Positions 9,765 through 18,555 of a stretch of DNA of 64,000 bases are shown here, in pieces. Below the pieces are notes generated by a model. That model saw only the letters and a program-made list of their open reading frames with translations. It searched no databases and was not told the DNA's origin. Both the position numbers and the translations under genes were made by a program. Each line of letters begins with the position of its first letter. Position 1 is the stretch's first letter. This DNA comes from Verrucomicrobiota bacterium (GTDB taxonomy: Bacteria; Verrucomicrobiota; Verrucomicrobiia; Verrucomicrobiales; Verrucomicrobiaceae): NCBI GenBank assembly GCA_026397715.1, contig JAPLUN010000414.1, forward strand, positions 1 to 64,000, in the 5' to 3' direction.

Positions 9765-10637
9765 TTAGCAGCACTGAAACACCATCCATGCACGGCTGAA
9801 GTCTCCGGCCTTCATGTCCGACTCTCTCATCCAGAAATACAGCGTACCCACATCGCCCCACATCCAGCCCGTGTCGTCATCGGTATCGAGTTGCAGCAGG
9901 AGTTTCCACTCGCTGGCTCCGGCACGGAGTTCTTCCACCCGCGGGTTCTCGTAGCCCTCTGGACCGCCGACGTAGATGCCATTGGAGGCCAGCTGGCACT
10001 CCAGCTCCATGTCATCCCCCTGCACCGGAGTGGGGAAGCCCAGCACTTGATGCCGCGTGCGTTCGCCAAACACTTCCTGGCGATAGTTGGTATAAGCGTC
10101 ACCATCGCGCTTCCAGTCAAACTCGGCGCGCGGCAGCCGCGGTGTATCCGGCAGCAGTTCGATGCGCTCAGCTTGCACCGGCTTGCGCTGATAAATGAAC
10201 TCCTCGGGCAAACCCTCTGGGGCACTGCGTTCAGGCAGGGACCTGCAGTCCGCCTGTGTATGAACGACCTGCCAGCCTTCTGCATCTTTCGGATCAAAAC
10301 CCCACACGCCCTGCTCCTGATCGTAGAAAAAGAACAGAAAACCCGTCGCAGGCAGGCTTGAAGCCATCGCAGAGTGAACCTCTGCCAGATCAAGCTGCGC
10401 GAGAAATGCCTGCGGCTTTCCGCCATATTGAGGCCACGCTGTGTCAGCAGGCATCTGTGGCAGACCGCCCAGCCGTGAAAACCCCGCTGCACCGTGGGGT
10501 GCCAGCAGGACCGCCGGCTGTGCCAGTGCAGCAAACCGTGCTATGATGGACGCCCGGTCAGCCTTTTCCGTCTCGGAGACGTTCGACGCCGATGCTTCGC
10601 CTCCAAATAATCCCAACAAGCGCTTGAGCCAGTGCAT
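9765..10637 (-). CDS. DUF1963 (YwqG-like) domain protein
   Basis: 'SRLGGLPQMPADTAWPQYGGKPQAFLAQLDLAEV' and 'LLQLDTDDDTGWMWGDVGTLYFWM'. Confidence 0.85.
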   Translation of the reverse strand: MHWLKRLLGLFGGEASASNVSETEKADRASIIARFAALAQPAVLLAPHGAAGFSRLGGLPQMPADTAWPQYGGKPQAFLAQLDLAEVHSAMASSLPATGFLFFFYDQEQGVWGFDPKDAEGWQVVHTQADCRSLPERSAPEGLPEEFIYQRKPVQAERIELLPDTPRLPRAEFDWKRDGDAYTNYRQEVFGERTRHQVLGFPTPVQGDDMELECQLASNGIYVGGPEGYENPRVEELRAGASEWKLLLQLDTDDDTGWMWGDVGTLYFWMRESDMKAGDFSRAWMVFQCC

Positions 10638-10681
10638 CCATTTCTTTGGAGCTGCCCATCACTGCAAGCAAGCAAGGGTTC

Positions 10682-10712
10682 CGGCAGCAGCCACAATGAA
10701 TGGCTGCTGCCG
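10682..10712. terminator. Perfect 12-bp-stem hairpin between hemC and DUF1963 gene
   Basis: CGGCAGCAGCCA-CAATGAA-TGGCTGCTGCCG; no clear T-tract. Confidence 0.4.
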
Positions 10713-10725
10713 AATCTCAGAAAAG

Positions 10726-11664
10726 TCAGAGCATACCCGCCAGATCTGCGGCGAGCTGCGCGGCTTCTTGCACGGGGCGCTGGGCTTCGCGTTCGACGGG
10801 TGGCAGGGCGAGATCCGCTTCGTTGAAGACGCGCACGGCCATGTGGAGCTGGCCGTCTTTGATCCAGGTGTGGGCACCGACGGGTGTCTGGCAGCCGGCG
10901 CCGAGGATCTTTAGAAATTCGCGCTCGGCGGTGATGCGGGATTCGGTTTCGGCGTGGTTGAGAGCGCGGATGGCTTTGATCGTTGCTTCATCTCCAGCAC
11001 GGCATTCGATGGCGATGGCCCCCTGTCCGGCAGCGGGGAGGAATTTCACGGGATCGAGCGTCAGGGCGCAGAGGTGGATGCCTTCGATCTGGATCTGCTC
11101 GTCCTTCATCAAGCCCAGGCGCTGCAGGCCGGCGGCGGCTAGGAGAACGGCATCGAGCGCGTTTTCGCCGATGACTTTTTTCACGCGTGTGGGCACGTTG
11201 CCACGGATCTCGATGATCTGGACATCCGGGCGAAGGAACTTCAACTGCGCGGCACGGCGCACGCTGCTGGTGCCGACGCGGGCGCCCTGCGGCAGGGTTT
11301 CGAGGGTGTAGGGGTTTGCGCTGACGAGCACATCCTCAATGGCGGCACGGGGAAGAACGGCGGCGATGGTGAAGCCGGCGGCGAGATCGCTGGGGACGTC
11401 CTTGAGGCTGTGCACGGCGGCGTCGATCTGGCTGTCTGCGAGGGCGATTTCGAGCTCCTTGATGAAGATGCCTTTGTCCACCTGCGCCACGTCACTGAAC
11501 TCGGAGAAGCGCAGGTCCTGGCGTTTGTCACCGCTGGTCTGGATGATCTGGCGCTCGACGCTGAGCTGCGGATGCGCAGCGTTCAGCTCCGCGGTGACCA
11601 TGGTTGTCTGCGTGAGGGCCAGCTCGCTGCCGCGGGTGCCGAGGATGATTTTTGCGGGGGTCAT
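10726..11664 (-). CDS. hemC: Porphobilinogen deaminase (hydroxymethylbilane synthase)
   Basis: Start set at MTPAKIILGTRGSELALTQT; 'HSLKDVPSDLAAGFTIAAVLPRAAIEDVLVS', 'GAGCQTPVGAHT'. Confidence 0.95.
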   Translation of the reverse strand: MTPAKIILGTRGSELALTQTTMVTAELNAAHPQLSVERQIIQTSGDKRQDLRFSEFSDVAQVDKGIFIKELEIALADSQIDAAVHSLKDVPSDLAAGFTIAAVLPRAAIEDVLVSANPYTLETLPQGARVGTSSVRRAAQLKFLRPDVQIIEIRGNVPTRVKKVIGENALDAVLLAAAGLQRLGLMKDEQIQIEGIHLCALTLDPVKFLPAAGQGAIAIECRAGDEATIKAIRALNHAETESRITAEREFLKILGAGCQTPVGAHTWIKDGQLHMAVRVFNEADLALPPVEREAQRPVQEAAQLAADLAGML

Positions 11665-11801
11665 GGGTGGGGTTCCCAGCTTTTCACGTACCGAGGCCGG
11701 ACGCAAGGAATAGGCGTGTCCATGGCGGGTGGCGTTTTTTATAGCGTTTTGCGAAACTGATTTCCAGAAAGCGAACGTGGAGACGCTCGGCGGCGGCTTG
11801 A

Positions 11802-11866
11802 GGACAAGCCGCCCTACCTCGCGCCGGGCACGCGCATGCCCAGCGCAGATAGGGCGGGCTGTCGCC
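11802..11866. repeat. REP-like imperfect inverted repeat
   Basis: Left arm GGACAAGCCGCCCTACCTCGCGC; right arm reverse complement GGCGACAGCCCGCCCTATCTGCGC. Confidence 0.6.
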
Positions 11867-11875
11867 ACCCCCATC

Positions 11876-12416
11876 TTACGGGCCGGTTTGCGCCCGGACT
11901 TGTGCCATGCTGCGCTCCACTTTTTCCCGGTCCGCCGCAGCGAGGGGATTGGCCGCATGAAGCTCCTCCAGCCGTGCCCAGCAGGCCCCGCACCCATACG
12001 ATGTCCTTGGGCCGCCCGGCGTAGAGCGGGTTGTAGGCGGCGTCACAAACGGCCAGGACGTGCAGAACGAGGCCCTCTGGAAGAATGATCTGATGTGCCC
12101 GCTCTTTCCAACCTGGCGGCGTACATCGCACGGTGGCAGGAGTCGCGTAGTCAGCGTAGACTAGTTCCGTGTCCCGAAACTCGCTCTCCGCTCCGATGAA
12201 ACGATCCACCAGCATGCTGTCGAAATACAGGATGGGCAGGTTCTGCGGGACGAAGTCAAAATCCACGGAGAAGCGCAGTTCCCCGGGAAGCTCCGGGTGC
12301 AAGGCCGCCACGGCCCCAGAGCCAATGACGTAGGCATCCGTCAGCGCTGGCACGCACCACTTGAGTTTGCGGGCGACTTTCTCAAGATCTGCCAGCGTAA
12401 GCTCTTTGCCGTACAT
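11876..12416 (-). pseudogene. Nucleotidyltransferase-fold protein (DUF6036/AbiEii-like), apparently frameshifted
   Basis: MYGKELTLADLEKVARK...'VIGSGAVAALHPELPGELRFSVDFDF' NTase-like GS...DxD motif. Removing one base from CCCC at 11986-11989 restores a frame ending VWVRACWARLEELHAANPLAAADREKVERSMAQVRAQTGP*. Confidence 0.65.
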
Positions 12417-12771
12417 CTTCGTTTTCTTCCGGGGTGATGAAGGGGCTGCCGTGAAACGGGGAGGAAGACCGCAGCCGCTGGCCTTCGTCATTCGCAGCTT
12501 CCAAAATGTCGCAGATTTGTTCGATGCTGGACCGCTCCAACAGCTCAAGCCATTCTAGCTGGGGTCGATAGAGAGCCGATTTCCTGATCTTCAGGCGTTC
12601 TTTGGCTGTTTGAATCAAATCTGGATTCTCACGCAGCCGTGCAGCGACGAGTTTGCCGCGCTGCCATTGCATCCAGTCCTGCACCAGATAGTTCGGCGGC
12701 AGGTCGAGCCAAGGCGGGAACATCGGGACTTCATCCGATGCACTCTGCGGTGTCTCGATTGCGACTGACAT
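12382..12771 (-). CDS. Small protein upstream of and overlapping NTase gene; putative antitoxin-like partner
   Basis: 'LEWLELLERSSIEQICDILEAANDEGQRLRSSSPFHGSPFITPEENEDV' style of the partner proteins found before NTase genes; 35-nt overlap with next CDS. Confidence 0.6.
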   Translation of the reverse strand: MSVAIETPQSASDEVPMFPPWLDLPPNYLVQDWMQWQRGKLVAARLRENPDLIQTAKERLKIRKSALYRPQLEWLELLERSSIEQICDILEAANDEGQRLRSSSPFHGSPFITPEENEDVRQRAYAGRS

Positions 12772-12922
12772 GGTGCGAAGATGCACCGGGCGGGTGTCTG
12801 CGGCAAGCCCGGCTTCGCAGGCTCGACTAAGCCGGTGCTTGATTCTGCTGTGCTTTTAGACGCTCGGCCGGATTCCGGCTGAAGCCGGTACTACGGAACA
12901 GCGGTGGGTGATGCGGCGCTGG

Positions 12923-13993
12923 TCAGGCGAGCTTCAGGCCGCCGCTGCCGGGGGATTTGAGGAAGCCGTATTTTTCGAGCTGTTCTTCGATGATGCGCTC
13001 GCAGGAAGCGAGTTGGCGCAGGCGCTCGCGGCGGCCTTCGTCGGCGATGGCCTGGAGGGCGTCGATGTCGTAGAGATAGACGCCTTCGATGTTGTTCACG
13101 GCGGGGTCCACGTCACGGGGCACGGCGATGTCGATGATGAGCAGGGGCTCCCAGCGGCGCTTGCGCATGACCTGATCGATCTGCTCGGGCTTGATGACAA
13201 AATGTGGGGCGCTGGTGCTGGAGATGATGACGTCCACCTCATGCAGAGAGTGCTCCCATTCGTCGAACTTCATGGCCCGGCCCTTCATCTCGGTGGCGAG
13301 CTCCACGGCTTTGTCGTAGCTGCGGTTGGAGACGATGATGCTCTTGGCCCCGCGTGAGAGCAGGCTCTGAGCGCAGGTGCGGCTCATCTCGCCAGCGCCG
13401 ACGAGCATGACGCGGCACTCTTTGAGATCGTGAACTTTTTCCGCCAGATCCACGGCCACGCTGCCCACGCTGGTGGAGCCGCGCTGGATGGTGGTCTCAT
13501 TGCGCACTTTTTTGCCGACGGTGAAGGCCTGCTGGAAGAGTTTGTTCAGGGAGCGGCTGGTGGTGCCGGTGTCGAGGGCGACTTTGTAGGCGGCTTTGAC
13601 CTGGCCGAAGATCTCCGTCTCGCCAAGCACCATGGAGTCGAGCCCGCTGACCACGCGGAAAAGATGCCGCGCAGCCTCGGCGGAATCGAGATTGTAAAGC
13701 ACGAGGGCTTCGGCGTGTTCGGGCTGAAGTTCGAAGCGTTCGATGAGGTATTGGCGCAAGGCGGCGTGGCCGTCCTTGCCACTGGGCAGTGCGTGCGTGG
13801 CGTAGAGCTCCACGCGATTGCAGGTGCTGAGGACGACGCTTTCTTCAAAGCCCGGCAGCCCGCGCACCTGCTCCACAGCAGCGGGGACCTGCGCCTCGGG
13901 AAACGCGAGGCGCTCACGCACCTCGACGGGGGTGGTTTTGTAGTTCAGGCCCACACAGACGAGGCCGCTGCGAATGTCCGTCGGCTCAGGCAT
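12923..13993 (-). CDS. hemA: Glutamyl-tRNA reductase
   Basis: 'GLNYKTTPVEVRERLAF', 'VVLSTCNRVELYA', 'LGETEIFGQVKAAYK'. Confidence 0.96.
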   Translation of the reverse strand: MPEPTDIRSGLVCVGLNYKTTPVEVRERLAFPEAQVPAAVEQVRGLPGFEESVVLSTCNRVELYATHALPSGKDGHAALRQYLIERFELQPEHAEALVLYNLDSAEAARHLFRVVSGLDSMVLGETEIFGQVKAAYKVALDTGTTSRSLNKLFQQAFTVGKKVRNETTIQRGSTSVGSVAVDLAEKVHDLKECRVMLVGAGEMSRTCAQSLLSRGAKSIIVSNRSYDKAVELATEMKGRAMKFDEWEHSLHEVDVIISSTSAPHFVIKPEQIDQVMRKRRWEPLLIIDIAVPRDVDPAVNNIEGVYLYDIDALQAIADEGRRERLRQLASCERIIEEQLEKYGFLKSPGSGGLKLA

Positions 13994-14765
13994 GCGTGAC
14001 GATCCACAGTGAAATGAACGGCAGAATGAAGCCGATGACGGCCAGCCACGCGGTCTTGCGCGGGGAGGTGAAATGTTTCCACATCAGAAGGGAGATCACC
14101 GCATACAGGCCCCAGACGATCCAGGCGAAGACGACGTGGCCAGTCTTCGTCATGGGCAGATGCAAGGCAAAGGAAATGCCCAGCGCGATGCTCAGCAGCA
14201 GCAGGCCGAGGCGCACGAGGCGCTGGATCGCGTGCGCGAGACCCTGGATGGGCGGCAACTGGTAAAACAGGCCGCCGATTTGGTGACGCTTCAGCATGCG
14301 CTCCTGCACGAGGTACATCACGCCGGTGATGCAGGCCAGGGCAAAGGCCGCGTAGGAAATGAGCGCGAGCGCGATGTGGAGCTCCACCAGCGCATTGATG
14401 GGCCCCTTGGGCTTGTAGGGCGCGAAGCCGTTTAGGAATGCCATCACCTGCATGAGGGTGACCAGCGGCGAGGTGAAGACCCCGAGCAGCGACAGACGAA
14501 ACGCCGGCCCGACGAGGAAATACAGCAGCACGATGCTCCAGGCGATGAAGACCAGGATGTCCGGAAGGCTCTTAATGGGGCACTGCCGCACCTCCTCCCC
14601 GCGCAGGAAGATGAAGCCGGTCTGGAGCGCAAAACCGAGCGCCATGAGGAAGAACTGCGCCCGCGCCTGCTTCCAGGCACCCGCCTTGAGCGCCAGCAAT
14701 GCCTGCACGAGCGCGCTCACAAAAATGAGCGTGGCGGCAAGAAGCAGTTGCTGGGAGGCAGGCAT
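13986..14765 (-). CDS. CcsA/HemX-like cytochrome c assembly membrane protein
   Basis: Multi-TM; 'LVELHIALALISYAAFALACITGVMYLVQER'; overlaps hemA start by 8 nt. Confidence 0.85.
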   Translation of the reverse strand: MPASQQLLLAATLIFVSALVQALLALKAGAWKQARAQFFLMALGFALQTGFIFLRGEEVRQCPIKSLPDILVFIAWSIVLLYFLVGPAFRLSLLGVFTSPLVTLMQVMAFLNGFAPYKPKGPINALVELHIALALISYAAFALACITGVMYLVQERMLKRHQIGGLFYQLPPIQGLAHAIQRLVRLGLLLLSIALGISFALHLPMTKTGHVVFAWIVWGLYAVISLLMWKHFTSPRKTAWLAVIGFILPFISLWIVTHA

Positions 14766-14866
14766 TGGAGCGGGGGGCGGACATTCGCGGTCTTGTGCCG
14801 TTTCTGCAAGGGTGAACACGCTGTGTGCGGCTTGTCAGTCTGGCGGAGATGTGCTCCTATTTTGTC

Positions 14867-15070
14867 ATGCCAGCTGGCAAAAACCGCGATTCTGGAATCA
14901 AGGCCCAAGCTGCCAAGCTGGTTCGTGCGCTGCCTGAATCCGCCCCATGTGACGATTTGATGTATGAAATCTACGTCCGGCAGAAGATCGACAGCGGTCT
15001 GGCGGACATCTCAGCCGGTCGGGTGAAGTCACATGAGGAGGTGCTGTTGAAGTTTGGTCTTGCTGGTTGA
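14867..15070 (+). CDS. Orphan antitoxin-like small protein
   Basis: 'DDLMYEIYVRQKIDSGLADISAGRVKSHEEVLLKFG' resembles the common antitoxin-like 'LYVRQKIExGxADxxxGRxxxHEEV' proteins; no adjacent toxin ORF. Confidence 0.6.
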   Translation: MPAGKNRDSGIKAQAAKLVRALPESAPCDDLMYEIYVRQKIDSGLADISAGRVKSHEEVLLKFGLAG

Positions 15071-15171
15071 TGGCGGGAGCGCTTGGATCAAGGACGAGTA
15101 GGAGAACGAGGACGACTCATGCTGGCGCATGAAGCTTGCGCATCCCCGCATCTCCTCCATGATCGCAGGGC

Positions 15172-15705
15172 ATGGCTCCCGACATTCTCGACAGCATCCG
15201 CCGCACCATTCGTGACGTGCCTGATTTCCCCAATCCCGGCATTCTTTTCAAGGACATCACCCCGGTGCTGGCCAATCCGACACTGCTGGCGCAAACGATT
15301 GATGGGATGATCGAAGCCACAGGAATCACCGAGGTGGACAAGGTCGTCGGGATCGACGCCCGGGGTTTCATATTTGGTGCGCTGATTGCTGAACGTCTGG
15401 GCGCGGGATTCATTCCGGTGCGCAAGAAGGGCAAGCTGCCCTGGCAGACGCGGGGGATTGATTACTCGCTGGAGTACGGCACGAACTCGGTCGAGATGCA
15501 TCTGGATGCCATCGCTCCGGGGGAAACGGTGCTGCTGGCGGACGATCTGCTCGCCACGGGCGGCACGGCCGCTGCGGCGCTGCACCTCATCGAGCAGGCG
15601 GGCGGCAAGGTGCTGGGAAGCACGTTTTTCATTGAACTGGCGTTCCTCGGCGGGCGCGAAAAGGTGAGTGGTTCCGGCCCGGTTCACTCACTGATCACCT
15701 ACTGA
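15172..15705 (+). CDS. apt: Adenine phosphoribosyltransferase
   Basis: 'RRTIRDVPDFPNPGILFKDITPVL', 'GIDARGFIFGALIAERL', PRPP motif 'VLLADDLLATGGTA'. Confidence 0.95.
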   Translation: MAPDILDSIRRTIRDVPDFPNPGILFKDITPVLANPTLLAQTIDGMIEATGITEVDKVVGIDARGFIFGALIAERLGAGFIPVRKKGKLPWQTRGIDYSLEYGTNSVEMHLDAIAPGETVLLADDLLATGGTAAAALHLIEQAGGKVLGSTFFIELAFLGGREKVSGSGPVHSLITY

Positions 15706-15716
15706 CCTCCGCTGAA

Positions 15717-18512
15717 ATGACCGAACGCGACTACCTGCGACTCCTGAACAAGAGCGCGCAGAAATTTTTCCCCCCCGAGGACAAGCTGCCTCGCGGACGC
15801 ACGGAAACGCTGCGCCAGGCAAAACGTTTTCTCAAGATCAAGGAGCAGCGCATCAAGCAGCGGCACCGCTCCGGCAGCTTTAGCGGTGCGGAAATCTGCC
15901 GCATGCGCTCGGATGTGATGGATCTGCTCGTGCGAATCCTATGGGAGGAAGCTCTTTCGGCGCTGGATCCTGCGGTGCGTGCCAAGCTCAACGTCAGTGT
16001 GATCGCCCACGGCGGCTATGGCCGGCGGGTGATGAGTCCGGGAAGCGATGTGGACCTCACTTTCATGTTTCCGGGCAACAGCGGGAAGGTTTCCACCGAA
16101 GTGGTGCAGCTGATCCGCGACTACCTGCTCTACTTCTACGATTTGAAGCTCAAGGTCGGCCATGGTTCACGCTGCGTGGGCGAGTGCATCAAGCTGGCGA
16201 ACGAGAGCATGGAGACCAAGACCGCGCTGATGGAGGCCCGCCTCGTCACCGGCCAGAAGACGGCGTTTGAGGAGTTCCGCTCCCGCTTTGACAAGGAATG
16301 CATGGACGGGCAGGAGGGGGACTTTTTGAAGCTGCGGCAGATCGATCTGAACAGCCGCCATACGAAGTATGAGAACACCCCGTTTATGCAGGAGCCGCAT
16401 GTGAAAAACGGCTGCGGCGGCCTGCGAGACTACCAGAACCTGATCTGGATGACGTATGCGCGGCACCGCACGCTGAACCCCAAGGATCTGGTCGCGCTCG
16501 GCCTGATCTCCAAGGCGGGCTGGAAGGAGGTGGAGCAGGGTTATGAATTCATCCTGCGTGTGCGCAATGAAATGCACTACACCGAAAAGCGTGCTGAAGA
16601 CCTCTTAACTTTGCGCCTGCAGGGGCCGGTGGCCACGCACCTGGGCTACCGCCACAAACGCATCCTGCGCCGGATCGAGGCGCTGATGCACGGCTACTAC
16701 ACTGCGACGCGCGACATTTTGCAGCGCAGCAATGAGGTGATGGACCGCTTTCACCTGGAGGCGCTGGAAACACGCAAGGAGAGCAAGCTGATGGGCTTCA
16801 TCGCCCGGCGGAAGGCTGAAAAGGAGCAGGAGAGCTTCGACGGCTTCAACCGCAAGCATGAGCGCCTCTATGCGGAAAGCCCGACGATCTTCAAGGATGA
16901 CCCGGAGCGCATGATGCGCCTTTTTCTCCACACGCAAAAGCGCCACCTGCGCCTGAGCCCGGATTTGTTCCAGCTCATTCAGGACAACTTCCGACTGGTG
17001 GACACCAGCTTCCGCTACAACAAGGCCAACCGTGAGACGTTTGAGACGATTCTCTCCCACAAAGGGGATGCGGCGCGCACGCTGCGGCAGATGCACCGCG
17101 TGGGCTTCATCGGCCGCTACATGCCGGAGTTTGGTGCGCTCACCAATCTGGTGCAGCATGAGTTTTTCCATCTCTACACGGCGGATGAGCACACGCTGCG
17201 CACCATCGATAAACTCGATGAGCTGAGTGATCCCACCCTGAAAGGCGTGGACCTCTTTCAGCAGCTGTTTCACGACCTGCAGCAGCCGTATGTGCTTTAC
17301 CTCGCACTCCTGCTGCATGATGCGGGCCGTGCGGCCAACAAGAAGACGCACAGCGATGAAAGCACCACGCTGGCTGCCGCCGTCTCCCGCCGGCTGCAGA
17401 TCAAGGGCGAACGCCGCAGGCTGCTGCTCTTCCTGGTGGACAATCACCTGCTGATGTACCGCACCGCCACGACGAAGAGTCTGGATGATCCGCAGGTGAT
17501 CGAAGAGTTCGTCAGCATCGTGCGCACGAAGGAGAACCTCGACACGCTGCTGCTCATGACCTATGCGGACTCGAAGGGCACCAGCGACAAGAGCTGGTCG
17601 GGTTACAAGGAGGCGTCCATCCGTCAGCTCTATCACAGCGCGCTGCGTTTCATGAACGCGCCGGCGGATTTCATGCGCAATGTGCAGGTGCCGCTGGTGG
17701 ATCTGAAAAAGGAGGTGCTGCGACGCCTCGGCGCAGGATATGAAGCGGAAGTGGACGCGCACTTCCGCCACATGCCGCCCTCCTACTTCAATTTCCGCGA
17801 GGCTGATCTCATCGCCACGCATCTGCGCCAGTTCCGGCAGTTCTTTGAGCAGCTCATCCGTGAAGAGGCTGCGGCAGGTCTGCTGCCGGTCATGGTGTGG
17901 GTGGATCACGTGGACCAGGGCTACAGCGAACTCACCGTCGTCTGCTGGGACCGGCACCTGCTCCTGGCGCGCATCTCCGGCGCCCTGGCGGCGGAAAGCA
18001 TCAACATTCTCAGCGCGGATCTCTACCAGCGTGCCGACCACCTCGTGCTGGACACCTTCCGCGTCTGCAACACGAACTTCGCCGCCGTCACCACCAAGAG
18101 CGCCCGTGCGCGTGTGGAGGAATCCGTGCGCAAAGCTTTCTGCGGACAGACCTTTGATTTCGGTGATGCGATCATCCAGAAGCTGGGCAAGTCGATCACG
18201 ATGCTCGATGAGATCGGCGCGGAAATTCCTCAGCGCATCTACGTGAACAACCACCTCTCGCCGGACCAAACGGTGCTGGAGCTGCAGCTGGTGGACCGCC
18301 TGGGGCTGCTGTATGACATCTTCATGGCCATCGGCCGCCTGGGTCACAACGTCACGCACGCACGCATCAGCACGGAAAAGGGCGTCGCCATTGACGCCAT
18401 CTACGTGCAGGACGAGCACAGCCAGAAAATCACCGACCGCGAGCAGCTGGATGAACTGGCCGCCGCCGTGACGGAGGCCGCACACCTGCGTCTGAGCTCA
18501 GCCAAGGAGTGA
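15717..18512 (+). CDS. glnD: [Protein-PII] uridylyltransferase
   Basis: 931 aa; NTase 'HGGYGRRVMSPGSDVDLTFMF', HD domain 'LLLHDAGRA', two C-terminal ACT-like regions. Confidence 0.92.
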   Translation: MTERDYLRLLNKSAQKFFPPEDKLPRGRTETLRQAKRFLKIKEQRIKQRHRSGSFSGAEICRMRSDVMDLLVRILWEEALSALDPAVRAKLNVSVIAHGGYGRRVMSPGSDVDLTFMFPGNSGKVSTEVVQLIRDYLLYFYDLKLKVGHGSRCVGECIKLANESMETKTALMEARLVTGQKTAFEEFRSRFDKECMDGQEGDFLKLRQIDLNSRHTKYENTPFMQEPHVKNGCGGLRDYQNLIWMTYARHRTLNPKDLVALGLISKAGWKEVEQGYEFILRVRNEMHYTEKRAEDLLTLRLQGPVATHLGYRHKRILRRIEALMHGYYTATRDILQRSNEVMDRFHLEALETRKESKLMGFIARRKAEKEQESFDGFNRKHERLYAESPTIFKDDPERMMRLFLHTQKRHLRLSPDLFQLIQDNFRLVDTSFRYNKANRETFETILSHKGDAARTLRQMHRVGFIGRYMPEFGALTNLVQHEFFHLYTADEHTLRTIDKLDELSDPTLKGVDLFQQLFHDLQQPYVLYLALLLHDAGRAANKKTHSDESTTLAAAVSRRLQIKGERRRLLLFLVDNHLLMYRTATTKSLDDPQVIEEFVSIVRTKENLDTLLLMTYADSKGTSDKSWSGYKEASIRQLYHSALRFMNAPADFMRNVQVPLVDLKKEVLRRLGAGYEAEVDAHFRHMPPSYFNFREADLIATHLRQFRQFFEQLIREEAAAGLLPVMVWVDHVDQGYSELTVVCWDRHLLLARISGALAAESINILSADLYQRADHLVLDTFRVCNTNFAAVTTKSARARVEESVRKAFCGQTFDFGDAIIQKLGKSITMLDEIGAEIPQRIYVNNHLSPDQTVLELQLVDRLGLLYDIFMAIGRLGHNVTHARISTEKGVAIDAIYVQDEHSQKITDREQLDELAAAVTEAAHLRLSSAKE

Positions 18513-18555
18513 TCTGCTGATACATTTGGCGCATTGCATCGTTCGGAGAGCGCCC

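Noticed and set aside
10726-11997. Long hemC ORF start at 11997
   Set aside because: N-terminal 111 codons are read-through of the frameshifted NTase gene end and the palindromic repeat; conserved hemC start is at 11664.
16605-18485. 626-aa minus-strand ORF antisense to glnD
   Set aside because: Shadow ORF caused by GC-rich codon usage; glnD frame has definite motifs.
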